Part shown: in pieces, positions 26,309 through 34,855 of the stretch
Layout: each line of letters begins with the position of its first letter
How positions within the stretch are numbered: the stretch's first letter is position 1
NCBI RefSeq assembly: GCF_025787225.1
Contig: NZ_CP090958.1
Coordinates: 2,652,550-2,716,549, forward strand
Length of the DNA stretch: 64,000 nt
Origin: Saxibacter everestensis
Lineage (GTDB): Bacteria; Actinomycetota; Actinomycetes; Actinomycetales; Brevibacteriaceae
Reading direction: 5' to 3'
The notes under the pieces: model-generated
What the model was told of the DNA's origin: nothing
Database searches by the model: none
What the model saw: the letters and a program-made list of their open reading frames with translations, nothing else
Translations under genes and position numbers: made by a program

Positions 26309-27088
26309 TCAGCGTGCCCGTCGGTGCCATCCAGGCCGTTGAAGGACGCCATGGGCGGGAAAACGCGGGGCGCGCTTCTCGGCGAAGGCGGCCTTGCCCT
26401 CACGGAGTTCGTCCGCCGCCGCGCCGGACAGCGCTTCGTCAGCCTCCAGGTGATTGCCGAGCAGCGCCTGCTTCGTGAAAAACAGACTGAGCGACGAGCG
26501 GTCCTGCAAGGTGCCTGCGAGCTCCGTAACCTTGGCCGACACGTCGTCGCACAGGTAGTCGACCAGGCCGAGTTGCTGGGCCGTCTCGGCGTCCAGCTGT
26601 TCCCCGGTGAGCAGAATCCGGCGAGCGGCGCCGGGCCCGACCAGCTCTTTCAGACGCTCCGTCGGCCCGCTCGGATAGAGCACACCCAGTTTGCTCGCCG
26701 TGATGCCGAACCGGGCCGAAGGCGTGGCCACGCGAAGGTCGCACGCGACGGCGATCTCGCTCCCGCCGCCCACGCACACGCCCTCAATTGCAGCGATTGT
26801 CGGCAGCGGAAATCCGGCAATCGCGGCGTCTGCGGCGGAATTGATCTTCCAGAATGTTTGGAGGTCATCCGGAAGGTCGTAAATATCCGATCCAGCACTG
26901 AAGTTGCCGCCGCTGCCCCGAATGACCAGGACATCGATGTCTGCGGCTGTGGCAAGCTCATCCAGTATCCCCGGGATTGCCTGCCACATGGCGGTGGTCA
27001 GCGCGTTGAGCTTGCGGGGACGATCAATCGTCAGGGTTGCGACGCCGCCAGTGCGTGCGACGTCGAACCCTGACACGCTCGGCGTCAC
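26309..27088 (-). CDS. Crotonase-superfamily protein (enoyl-CoA hydratase/isomerase family), possibly methylmalonyl-CoA decarboxylase-like
   Basis: A 259-residue acyl-CoA enzyme. The oxyanion-hole segments are FSAGSDIYDLP and GVCVGGGSEIAVACD. The first catalytic Glu of enoyl-CoA hydratase is kept (GGSEI), but the second is replaced: the segment reads GITASKLGVLYPSG. This is like methylmalonyl-CoA decarboxylase (YgfG), which has a Tyr after LGV, although the YgfG histidine in SAGHDI is Ser here. It starts (GTG, AAGGA upstream) one base after the prpC stop, so it belongs to the propionate operon. True substrate unknown. Confidence 0.8.
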   Translation of the reverse strand: MTPSVSGFDVARTGGVATLTIDRPRKLNALTTAMWQAIPGILDELATAADIDVLVIRGSGGNFSAGSDIYDLPDDLQTFWKINSAADAAIAGFPLPTIAAIEGVCVGGGSEIAVACDLRVATPSARFGITASKLGVLYPSGPTERLKELVGPGAARRILLTGEQLDAETAQQLGLVDYLCDDVSAKVTELAGTLQDRSSLSLFFTKQALLGNHLEADEALSGAAADELREGKAAFAEKRAPRFPAHGVLQRPGWHRRAR

Positions 27089-27089
27089 C

Positions 27090-28211
27090 TTAGTCCTTGC
27101 TCGGAACCTGGCGTTGGTCTTCCCCGTTGTAGGCGCTCAGCGGGCGAATCAGTGCATTGGAGGCCTGCTGCTCCATGATGTGCGCGGTCCAGCCGGTGAT
27201 CCGCGCCATCACGAAGATCGGTGTGAACGCCTCGGTGTCGAAGCCCATCAGGTGGTAAGCCGGCCCCGACGGGTAGTCCAGATTCGGATAGATGCCCTTG
27301 CGATCGACGAAGTCCTTTTCGAAGGCGTTGTACAGCGCGAGCAGATCATCGGCGCCCTTGACCGCCGCCATCTTTTCGAAGGCCGCCCGCATGGTCGGCA
27401 CCCGGGAGTCGCCGTTCTTGTAGACCCTGTGTCCGAACCCCATGATCTTCTTCTTGCTGCTCAACGCTTCATCGAGCCACTCGGCCGCGCGGTCGGCCGT
27501 CTTTACCTCTTCGAGCATCGCCATGACTGCCTCGTTGGCGCCGCCATGCAACGGCCCCTTGAGCGCGCCGATAGCTCCGGTGACCGCGCTGTACAGATCG
27601 GACAACGTGGAGGTAATAACGCGCGCCGTGAAGGTCGAGGCGTTGAAGCTGTGCTCGGCGTACAGGATCATCGAGATGTCGAACGCGCGCACAACCTCGT
27701 CCTCAGGCACCTCGCCGAAGGTCATCTGGAAGAAGTTGGCGCTGAAGCCTAGCTCGGAGTCCGGGGCAATCGGTTCGAGTCCGTGCCGGCGCCGATGGTC
27801 GACGGCCACAAGTGTCGGGATCTGGGCCAGGAGGCGCTCGGCCTTGGCCTGATTCGCTTCCGTGCCGTCTTCCTCGGCTTTCGGATCGGCCGCGCCGAGA
27901 TACGACACCGCTGTACGCAGGACCTGCATCGGGTGCGCGTCCTTCGGCAGGCCGAGAATCAGTTCGATGACTCGTGGGTCGACCTGGCGCTGCGAGCGTT
28001 CACGGGCGGTGAATTCCCGTAGCTGCTCCTCACTCGGCAGCTCGCCGTTCCAGATCAGATAGGCGACCTCTTCGAATGAGCGGCTCGCCGCGAGTTCCTG
28101 TACCGGATACCCCCGGTACGTCAGGGAGTTGGTCTCCTGCACAACCTTCGAGATCGAAGTTGTGTCGACGACGACGCCGGCAAGTCCCTTGTGAATATTC
28201 TCTTCTGCCAT
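27090..28211 (-). CDS. prpC: 2-methylcitrate synthase PrpC
   Basis: Condenses propionyl-CoA and oxaloacetate to 2-methylcitrate. It is 373 residues, the short form. The catalytic residues of the citrate synthase fold lie in YAEHSFNASTF, KGPLHGGANEAV and YPNLDYPSGPAYH, with FGHRVYKNGDSR. The 2-methylcitrate assignment comes from being in one string with prpB and prpD; sequence alone does not exclude plain citrate synthase activity. ATG 28211 has GGGAG 8 bases upstream; the frame extends to 28244. Confidence 0.92.
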   Translation of the reverse strand: MAEENIHKGLAGVVVDTTSISKVVQETNSLTYRGYPVQELAASRSFEEVAYLIWNGELPSEEQLREFTARERSQRQVDPRVIELILGLPKDAHPMQVLRTAVSYLGAADPKAEEDGTEANQAKAERLLAQIPTLVAVDHRRRHGLEPIAPDSELGFSANFFQMTFGEVPEDEVVRAFDISMILYAEHSFNASTFTARVITSTLSDLYSAVTGAIGALKGPLHGGANEAVMAMLEEVKTADRAAEWLDEALSSKKKIMGFGHRVYKNGDSRVPTMRAAFEKMAAVKGADDLLALYNAFEKDFVDRKGIYPNLDYPSGPAYHLMGFDTEAFTPIFVMARITGWTAHIMEQQASNALIRPLSAYNGEDQRQVPSKD

Positions 28212-28240
28212 TTCTTGAACTCCCTTGCCTCTTGCGTTTC

Positions 28241-29134
28241 TCAAAGAGTGAAATTGAAGACGTCGGAATCGAAGCTGTTGTACGACTCATAATCGAGTAC
28301 TTCGTACAACCGGGCCCTGGTCTGCATCTTGTCCACGACACCCGCCTGCGTTCCCTCGTCACGGATCTGGGTCAGGCCTGCCTCAATGGCTCCCATTGCC
28401 AGCCGCAGCGTGGTTACCGGGTAGATCACCATTTGCACACCGGCATCCTGCAACTGACTGGCCGTGAAGAGTTCACTCTTGCCGAACTCCGTCATATTGG
28501 CAAGAATCGGCACATCCAGCGCCTCGGCAAATGCCTCGAACTCGCCGAGATCCTTCATCGCCTCCGGGAAGATCAGGTCCGCGCCGGCATCGGCATAGGC
28601 CTTGGCCCGGTCGATTGCCGCCGGCAGTCCTTCGCCGGCCCGGGAATCGGTCCGCGCAGAGATCACGAAGTTCTCGTCCCGTCGCCCCTGAACGGCCGCG
28701 CGGATCCGTTTTGTCATCTCTTCGATGGATACAACGTCCTTGCCGTCCAGATGGCCGCAACGCTTCGGATTGACCTGGTCTTCCAGGTGGCATGCCGATA
28801 GTCCGGCATCCTCCAGTAACTGAATGGTGCGGGCTACGTTCATCGGCTCACCGAAGCCGGTGTCGGCATCAATGAAAGACGGCAGATTGGTAACGCGGGA
28901 GATCTGCTGCCCGTGTTCGGTGACCTCGGAAAGCGTTGTCAGCCCGATGTCGGGCACGCCCATGGCGGCGGAGAAGGCACCGCCGGAGATATAGACGCCG
29001 TCGAACCCGAGCTGTTCGATCAGCTGCGCGGTCAGCGGGTTGATCGCTCCCGGAAACCGAAGAATCTGATCGCCGGCGAGCCCCTTGCGCAGGGCAAGCC
29101 TCCGCTCGGCGGCTGTGGATGTCGCTCCTAGCAT
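28241..29134 (-). CDS. prpB: 2-methylisocitrate lyase PrpB
   Basis: Splits 2-methylisocitrate into pyruvate and succinate. It is 297 residues of the isocitrate lyase fold with the signature loop NPKRCGHLDGK near residue 125 and metal-binding FIDADTGFGEP and HLEDQVN. The start shares one base with the prpD stop (TAATG), so translation is coupled. Confidence 0.95.
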   Translation of the reverse strand: MLGATSTAAERRLALRKGLAGDQILRFPGAINPLTAQLIEQLGFDGVYISGGAFSAAMGVPDIGLTTLSEVTEHGQQISRVTNLPSFIDADTGFGEPMNVARTIQLLEDAGLSACHLEDQVNPKRCGHLDGKDVVSIEEMTKRIRAAVQGRRDENFVISARTDSRAGEGLPAAIDRAKAYADAGADLIFPEAMKDLGEFEAFAEALDVPILANMTEFGKSELFTASQLQDAGVQMVIYPVTTLRLAMGAIEAGLTQIRDEGTQAGVVDKMQTRARLYEVLDYESYNSFDSDVFNFTL

Positions 29135-30630
29135 TAGAAGATCCCCTTCGTGTTCGCAGCAGGCAGGCCAGCGACCGACCAGGACAACTGGGCGACCTCG
29201 TCTGCTGTGAGTTCGGGCAGGCGCTGCGCCAGGTCGAGGAACCGATCCTGTTCCCCGGCAGCGATGACGCCGTCTGCGAGGGTGCGGAACTTCGCTACGT
29301 ACTGTTCCCGTGCGAATGGTCGGGCGCCGAGCGGGTGCGCGTCGGCGACCGCGATCTCATCCGTGATCACAGTGCCATCATTTAGTTCGACATCTACCCG
29401 GCCACCGAATGCCAGCTCATTTGGATCGGTGCTGTGGTAGCGCCGGGTCCACTCCGGGTCCTCGGTGGTTTCAACCTTGTGCCAGAGCGCAACCGTTTCG
29501 GGCCGGCCTGCGCGCTCAGGCGCGTAGGAGTGTTCGTGGTGCCAGCCCCCGTCTTCCAGGGCGACCGCGAAGATGTACATGATCGAGTGGTCGAGCGTTT
29601 CACGGCTGGCCGTCTGATCCATCTTCTGCGGATCGCGGGCACCCGTGCCGATCACGTAATGCGTGTGGTGCGAAGTGTGGATGGTGACCTTCTTCACCTT
29701 CGACAGGTCGCCGATCCTGGGGCCCATTCTGCGGGCCAGGTCGATAAGGGCCTGGCTCTGATACTCCGCGGAGTGCTCCTTGGTGTAGGTCTCCAGGATG
29801 CCGTGCTTGGCCTCACCCGGGCCGGGTAACGGAACCGTGTACTTCGCATCCTTGCCGGAAAGGATCCAGGCGATGAAGCCGTCTTCACCTTCGTAGATCG
29901 GCGAGGGCGATCCCTCACCCCGCATCGCGCGGTCAACTGCTTCAACAGCCATCTTTCCGGCGAAGGCCGGTGCGTGGGCCTTCCAGCTGGAGATCTCTCC
30001 CTTGCGGGACTGACGTGTCGTCGTGGTGACGTGCAGCGCCTGCTGAATCGCCTGGTAGATCACCTCGGTGGACAGCTTGAGCAGCGTTCCGATTCCCGCG
30101 GCTGCGGATGGGCCCAGGTGCGCTATGTGGTCGATCTTGTGCTCATGCAGGCAGATGCCCTTGACCAGGCCGACCTGAATTTCGTAACCGGTTGCGATAC
30201 CCCGAACCAGGTCGGCACCAGCGACGCCTGAGTGCTGCGCGACCGCCAGGATCGGCGGGATGTTGTCGCCTGGGTGCGAGTAGTCGGCGGCAAGGAAAGT
30301 GTCGTGGAAGTCGAGTTCGCGGACGGCGACGCCATTCGCCCAGGCGGCCCACTCGGGTGAAACCCGTTGGCTAAGCGGCAGGCCGAAGATCGGCGCGCCC
30401 GGAGCCAGCACGTGTGCTGCGGACTGCTGCCGCGCGTGCGAGACCGGGGCGCGCGTGAGGGATGCCGCCGCGACCGACGCATTGTCGATAATCCGGTTGA
30501 TGACCATATCGGTCACTTCCGCCTCGATCTCGACGGGGTCGGCAGCAACCTCGGCAATTTTCCACGCCAGCTGGTCTTCGCGAGCCAAACGTTCTTCGCT
30601 GCGGTAAACGCGTACCTGATGATCGACCAT
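29134..30630 (-). CDS. prpD: 2-methylcitrate dehydratase PrpD
   Basis: Dehydrates 2-methylcitrate to 2-methyl-cis-aconitate; iron-independent MmgE/PrpD family. It is 498 residues with the family segments [30 protein letters not shown], split across residues 90-120, [14 protein letters not shown] and [11 protein letters not shown]. It is the first gene of prpD-prpB-prpC-crotonase. The leader of about 110 bases holds a hairpin, and a perfect inverted repeat lies upstream at 30740-30766. Confidence 0.94.
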   Translation of the reverse strand: MVDHQVRVYRSEERLAREDQLAWKIAEVAADPVEIEAEVTDMVINRIIDNASVAAASLTRAPVSHARQQSAAHVLAPGAPIFGLPLSQRVSPEWAAWANGVAVRELDFHDTFLAADYSHPGDNIPPILAVAQHSGVAGADLVRGIATGYEIQVGLVKGICLHEHKIDHIAHLGPSAAAGIGTLLKLSTEVIYQAIQQALHVTTTTRQSRKGEISSWKAHAPAFAGKMAVEAVDRAMRGEGSPSPIYEGEDGFIAWILSGKDAKYTVPLPGPGEAKHGILETYTKEHSAEYQSQALIDLARRMGPRIGDLSKVKKVTIHTSHHTHYVIGTGARDPQKMDQTASRETLDHSIMYIFAVALEDGGWHHEHSYAPERAGRPETVALWHKVETTEDPEWTRRYHSTDPNELAFGGRVDVELNDGTVITDEIAVADAHPLGARPFAREQYVAKFRTLADGVIAAGEQDRFLDLAQRLPELTADEVAQLSWSVAGLPAANTKGIF

Positions 30631-30976
30631 GACGGTGCAGTCTCCTTTAAGTCATCGCTGACAGCTGAGTGAAGCCGGGTCGCGGCTCACTTAAAGCCTA
30701 GCCTTCGGTGCCGACAGGCCCAATTGGCTTTAATTTTACCTTGTCGTCAAGATACTTGACGACAAGAGAATTGACCAATCGCCCCCTGGCCCTGGCGAGT
30801 TCGCTGGGGGTCGTCCGGCGCTCGATAACGGCGCTTAATCTCACCGTCCCGGTTCACCGCCGTGGCCGTCAGATCGCCTCCGGCACGACATAGCTCTGAC
30901 GCTAGACGGATCGCTTTTCCGGCCGGTTGAGGGTGTCGCCGGTTCCGAGCTGCGCGGGATTTGGTAGACAGGCAGT
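30631..30976. other. 346-bp regulatory gap between prpD and the NUDIX gene
   Basis: The gap carries a candidate SD (AAAGGAG, next to prpD), a leader hairpin with AGTGA and TCACT arms, two possible minus-strand promoters (TAAAAT just after the inverted repeat; TTGGGC and TAGGCT spaced by 17), the 27-bp operator at 30740-30766, and TAGACA 6 bases before the NUDIX ATG. No supported coding region is seen. A GntR-type regulator gene, often found here in related bacteria, is absent. Confidence 0.6.
30740..30766. promoter_or_regulatory. Candidate prp operator, perfect 12-bp inverted repeat with 3-bp spacer
   Basis: CTTGTCGTCAAG (30740-30751), ATA, then CTTGACGACAAG (30755-30766). Each arm is itself a partial dyad, CTTG-N4-CAAG. 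On the minus strand it sits immediately upstream of TAAAAT, a good -10 box, so it overlaps the -35 region of a probable prpD promoter. The form suits a dimeric repressor; GntR/FCD family is my guess. Confidence 0.65.
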
Positions 30977-31519
30977 ATGACCCGAACCGCAGTGGATACT
31001 TCCGATGGCTGGCTTGAGCCAGACGAACTCAGCGAGGCGCGCCGCCGGCTTCCGATGGTCTATGTGAATGGCGTGCCGGTGCGGGTCGACTCCGCGGGTG
31101 CGGTTCAGAGCATAGGCCTGCTTCTGCAATCGAGTGCGGACGGCGAGATCAGCAGAGAGCTGGTTTCGGGACGTGTTTTCTACCACGAGCGGATCCGGGA
31201 CGCCCTCTTGCGGCATATAGAAAAGGACCTCGGACCGATGGCGCTGCCGCAGGTTCCGCCGAGCCCGCAACCTTTCACCGTGGCCGAGTATTTCCCCACT
31301 GAAGGCGTCTCAGGCTATTTCGACCCGCGGCAGCACGCCGTGGCACTGGCGTACATTCTGCCGGTGACCGGTGATTTCAGTCCACGACAGGACGCGCTTC
31401 GACTCGACTGGCTCACGCCCGATGAGGCTGCGGGCTCAGCTGTGCAGGCGGAAATGGCCAGCGGGCAGGGCCTTGTGCTGCGCCAGGCGCTCGCGCACCT
31501 TGGCTTCCCCCCGGCCTGA
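30977..31519 (+). CDS. NUDIX-fold protein, DUF4916
   Basis: A 180-residue protein matching the actinobacterial DUF4916 family of NUDIX-like folds, with WLEPDELSEARRRLPMVYVNG at the start, QSIGLLLQ, and HAVALAYILPVTGDF. I cannot find a standard NUDIX box (GX5EX7REUXEEXGU), so catalytic activity is doubtful. It may be leaderless (TAGACA 6 bases before the ATG). Confidence 0.72.
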   Translation: MTRTAVDTSDGWLEPDELSEARRRLPMVYVNGVPVRVDSAGAVQSIGLLLQSSADGEISRELVSGRVFYHERIRDALLRHIEKDLGPMALPQVPPSPQPFTVAEYFPTEGVSGYFDPRQHAVALAYILPVTGDFSPRQDALRLDWLTPDEAAGSAVQAEMASGQGLVLRQALAHLGFPPA

Positions 31520-31566
31520 GCGCGGCCAGCGGCGCCACTGTCAGAGCCGAAGGCTACGTTTTACCC

Positions 31567-32976
31567 ATGAGTAGTTCACCAACGACCGGAACGCGATCCG
31601 CGCCCCGTGCCAAGCCCTCCCGGAAGCCCGTCGTGACTTATCGCTGCGGCGAGTGCGGATGGACGGCGGCAAAGTGGGTGGGTCGCTGTGGCGAGTGCCA
31701 GGCGTGGGGTTCCGTCGAAGAAGTCGGCTCTGCCGCCACAGCGCGCACCACGAGGCCCGCCGTCATCAGCTCGCCCGCACGACCGATCGCGGAAATCGAC
31801 ATCGAGGCGGCGACAGCTGTCGGAAGCGGCGTTGCCGAACTCGACCGGGTTCTTGGCGGCGGGTTGGTACCGGGTGCCGTTGTCCTGCTGGCTGGAGAGC
31901 CCGGAGTCGGCAAGTCGACTCTGCTACTCGACGTAGCCTCCCAGTCGGCACAACAGGGCAGGAAGATCCTCTACATCAGCGGTGAGGAATCCGCGGCACA
32001 GATCCGCCTGAGGGCCGAACGGATCGGCGCCCTCCGGCCCCGCCTTTTCCTCGCGGCCGAGACCGACCTGGCTACCGTGCTCGGGCATATCGAGAACACC
32101 GAGCCCGATCTGCTCATCGTCGATTCGGTGCAGACCATCGCCTCAGGCGAGGTCGAGGGATCTGCGGGTGGCGTCACACAGGTGCGTGAAGTGACATCCA
32201 GCCTGATCCGTGCGGCAAAAGACCGGAACATGTCGACAATCGTCGTCGGCCACGTCACAAAGGACGGCTCGATCGCGGGGCCGCGGATGCTGGAGCACCT
32301 GGTTGACGTCGTCTGCCAGTTCGAAGGTGACAGACATTCCAGGCTCCGAATGGTGCGGGCGATCAAGAACCGGTACGGCCCCACCGATGAGGTCGGCTGT
32401 TTCGACCTGACAGAGCAAGGCATCGTCGGTCTGCCCGACCCCAGCGGCCTGTTCCTTTCTCAATCCGGGGAACCGGTTTCCGGCACCTGCGTCTCGGTGA
32501 CGCTTGAAGGCAGGCGTCCGCTGGTCGCCGAGGTTCAGTCCCTGGTCGCGGATTCGGCCGGGGGATCGCCGCGTCGCGCGACCAGCGGCCTGGATAGCAA
32601 CCGGGTGGCGATGGTCCTCGCGGTACTTGGCAAGCGGCTGGAGATTCCGCTTGGTTCCAAAGATGTCTATGTCGCCACGGTCGGCGGATCGAAGGTCACC
32701 GAACCGGCGATTGACCTCGCGGCGGCTATCTCGCTCGCCTCGGCGTACCTGGACCGTCCGACCCACCATCGCCTGGTGGCGTTCGGTGAAATCGGATTGT
32801 CGGGTGAGCTGCGTTCAGTCCCAGGGGTATCCCGCCGACTATCGGAAGCGGCGAGAATCGGGTTTACCCACGCCCTCGTGCCGTCCCATGCGCTAGATCA
32901 GCTCGTCATACCGCAAGGCATGAAAGTCCGAGAGGTTAACAGCGTTCAGCAGGCGATAGACACGGTATTGCGCTGA
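31567..32976 (+). CDS. radA: DNA repair protein RadA (Sms)
   Basis: RecA-like ATPase that speeds branch migration during recombination. It is 469 residues: N-terminal C4 zinc finger with CGECGW and CGECQAWG, Walker A GEPGVGKSTLLLDV near residue 115, the RadA-specific KNRYG motif (usually KNRFG), and a Lon-like C-terminal domain with DLAAAISLASAYLDRP and GEIGLSGELR. disA follows 93 bases later, a conserved pairing. TACGTT lies 6 bases before the ATG, so it is probably leaderless. Confidence 0.96.
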   Translation: MSSSPTTGTRSAPRAKPSRKPVVTYRCGECGWTAAKWVGRCGECQAWGSVEEVGSAATARTTRPAVISSPARPIAEIDIEAATAVGSGVAELDRVLGGGLVPGAVVLLAGEPGVGKSTLLLDVASQSAQQGRKILYISGEESAAQIRLRAERIGALRPRLFLAAETDLATVLGHIENTEPDLLIVDSVQTIASGEVEGSAGGVTQVREVTSSLIRAAKDRNMSTIVVGHVTKDGSIAGPRMLEHLVDVVCQFEGDRHSRLRMVRAIKNRYGPTDEVGCFDLTEQGIVGLPDPSGLFLSQSGEPVSGTCVSVTLEGRRPLVAEVQSLVADSAGGSPRRATSGLDSNRVAMVLAVLGKRLEIPLGSKDVYVATVGGSKVTEPAIDLAAAISLASAYLDRPTHHRLVAFGEIGLSGELRSVPGVSRRLSEAARIGFTHALVPSHALDQLVIPQGMKVREVNSVQQAIDTVLR

Positions 32977-32977
32977 C

Positions 32978-33004
32978 CGGCAGGCGCCCGGCTTGCACCT
33001 GCCG
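32978..33004 (+). terminator. Hairpin after radA
   Basis: CGGCAGG (32978-32984) pairs with CCTGCCG (32998-33004) two bases after the radA stop. There is no T-tract, so it may only weaken or process the transcript before disA. Confidence 0.35.
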
Positions 33005-33069
33005 AGTCCTGAGGCGGAAACAACCGCCTAGAATGACCTCGGACATGTAAGAGTGGCGAAGGGACTTTA

Positions 33070-34152
33070 GTGGTCACGGAACGATCGACCGAGGACATGC
33101 TTCGTGCAACTCTTACCGCGGTGGCGCCAGGCACTGAACTGCGCGACGGGCTCGAGCGCATTCTACGTGGCAGAACCGGCGCACTGATCGTGCTGGGTTT
33201 CTCCCGGGCAGTGGAGAACATCAGCACCGGCGGATTCAAGATCGACATCGATTTCTCGGCCACCCGGCTACGTGAGCTCGCGAAGATGGACGGCGCGGTG
33301 ATTTGCGACCGCGATGCCACGCGGATCGTACAGGCGGCCGTCCAGTTGGTTCCTGATTCATCGATCGAAACCTCCGAATCCGGAACGCGCCATCGCACCG
33401 CGGAACGCGTCGCCAAACAAACCGGCCTCCCGGTGGTATCCGTCAGCCAGTCCATGCAGATCATCCAGATCTACGTCCACGATCGCCGTCATGTGCTCGA
33501 GGGTTCCGAGGTGATCCTGGCCAGGGCAAATCAGGCGCTGGCCACACTCGAACGATACAAGGCACGGCTCAACGAAGTTACCGCCACTTTGACCGCGCTT
33601 GAAATCGAAGATCTGGCCACCGTCAGCGATGTTTGCACCGTGCTTCAGCGGCTCGAAATGGTGCGACGCATCTCAGCCGAGATCGAAGCCTACATCGTCG
33701 AACTCGGAACAGACGGCCGCTTGCTCACACTGCAGCACGAGGAGCTCGTCGGATCGATCGGGCCGGCCCAGGAGCTACTCGTCCGCGACTACCAGGCGGC
33801 GACAAAACGGCCACGGCCGACCGAGGTGATCATGGCCGATATCGCCGCCCTGTCCAGCAGCGATCTGATCGATGTGAACCAGGTGGCACGGATCCTCGGC
33901 TCACCGATCGGCGGCGATGCCCTCGATTCGAACGTCAGCCCGATGGGATACCGGATGCTTGCGAAAGTGCAGCGGCTTCCCCCGGCTGTCACAGATCGGC
34001 TGGTCGCTCATTTCGGCGGCCTGCAGCAGCTGCTTGCGGCCAACCTGGACGATCTGATGACAGTCGACGGTATCGGCGAACAGCGAGCCCGCACGGTACG
34101 CGAATCGCTGTCCCGGCTTGCCGAAATCAGCCTGGTCGACCGATACACCTGA
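33070..34152 (+). CDS. disA: DNA integrity scanning diadenylate cyclase DisA
   Basis: Makes the second messenger c-di-AMP from two ATP and scans DNA for branched structures. It is 360 residues: the DAC domain has the catalytic DGA in AKMDGAVICDRDA and RHR in SGTRHRTAERVA, then a helical spine, and a C-terminal helix-hairpin-helix DNA-binding part (LLAANLDDLMTVDGIGEQRA). GTG start with GAAGGGA 5 bases upstream. Likely targets in this window include the TrkA-type subunit. Confidence 0.96.
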   Translation: MVTERSTEDMLRATLTAVAPGTELRDGLERILRGRTGALIVLGFSRAVENISTGGFKIDIDFSATRLRELAKMDGAVICDRDATRIVQAAVQLVPDSSIETSESGTRHRTAERVAKQTGLPVVSVSQSMQIIQIYVHDRRHVLEGSEVILARANQALATLERYKARLNEVTATLTALEIEDLATVSDVCTVLQRLEMVRRISAEIEAYIVELGTDGRLLTLQHEELVGSIGPAQELLVRDYQAATKRPRPTEVIMADIAALSSSDLIDVNQVARILGSPIGGDALDSNVSPMGYRMLAKVQRLPPAVTDRLVAHFGGLQQLLAANLDDLMTVDGIGEQRARTVRESLSRLAEISLVDRYT

Positions 34153-34159
34153 TCCCTCG

Positions 34160-34786
34160 CTAGCCGAGCGAGAAGGTTACCGGATCGCTGCTGGCCTTGC
34201 CGACTTTCGTGGTCAAGGTGTATGTGCCTGCCTTGGCCTCCGGCTGACCGGCCTTACAGCCCTCGGTCGAACGCATCCTGTTCCACTCCAGCTCGGAGCG
34301 CTTCTCCTCGCCGGGTTTGAAACTTACGACATTCTCCGCCGACTCCTTGTCTGCGTCCTTGTCGTAACAGTCCCTGCTCGACCAGATCCGGTCCGCGCCG
34401 GAGGCGATCAGGAACTCCTGCTGCGCCGTTCCAACATCAACGGTGCAGGTCACCGCGGACGTGTTCTTGACGATCAAGGACAGTTTCGGCTTCTCACTGC
34501 TCTGATAAGACTCAGCGTCGGTGTCCGCACTGAGCGCAACACTGGCGTCAATGCACTCAGCGTCTGCCTGCTGCGATTTGGCGGGCGTGGCTTCCGGCGC
34601 CGGGTCCTTCTGCTGCGTCACATCAGGCTCATCGCCGGCAAATATGCCCGATACTCCGCGAACCAGAGTTACGACGCCGGTGACGATCAGCGCCAGGATC
34701 ACCAACAAGATGAGCAGAGCAACAATCCGCCTACGCACGTAAACGGAATGCGGAAGCTGGCTGCGTGTCTTCTTGCTCGTACCCAT
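34160..34786 (-). CDS. Membrane-anchored hypothetical protein
   Basis: A 208-residue protein with a basic N-terminus (KKTRSQLPHSVYVRRR), one membrane helix (about residues 21-43), a Pro/Ala/Gln linker and an extracytoplasmic domain from about residue 75 that looks all-beta. Four cysteines (in AECID, VTCTV, RDCYD, EGCKA) could form two disulfides. It resembles small actinobacterial domains next to mutY, but I recognise no function. TACCGT lies 8 bases before the ATG. It is convergent with disA, 7 bases apart. Confidence 0.6.
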   Translation of the reverse strand: MGTSKKTRSQLPHSVYVRRRIVALLILLVILALIVTGVVTLVRGVSGIFAGDEPDVTQQKDPAPEATPAKSQQADAECIDASVALSADTDAESYQSSEKPKLSLIVKNTSAVTCTVDVGTAQQEFLIASGADRIWSSRDCYDKDADKESAENVVSFKPGEEKRSELEWNRMRSTEGCKAGQPEAKAGTYTLTTKVGKASSDPVTFSLG

Positions 34787-34855
34787 CGATTACGACGGTA
34801 GAGTCTTTCGCCCCGAACCGCTCGCAGGCTCGCCGAATGAGACAATTCTTAGGCT

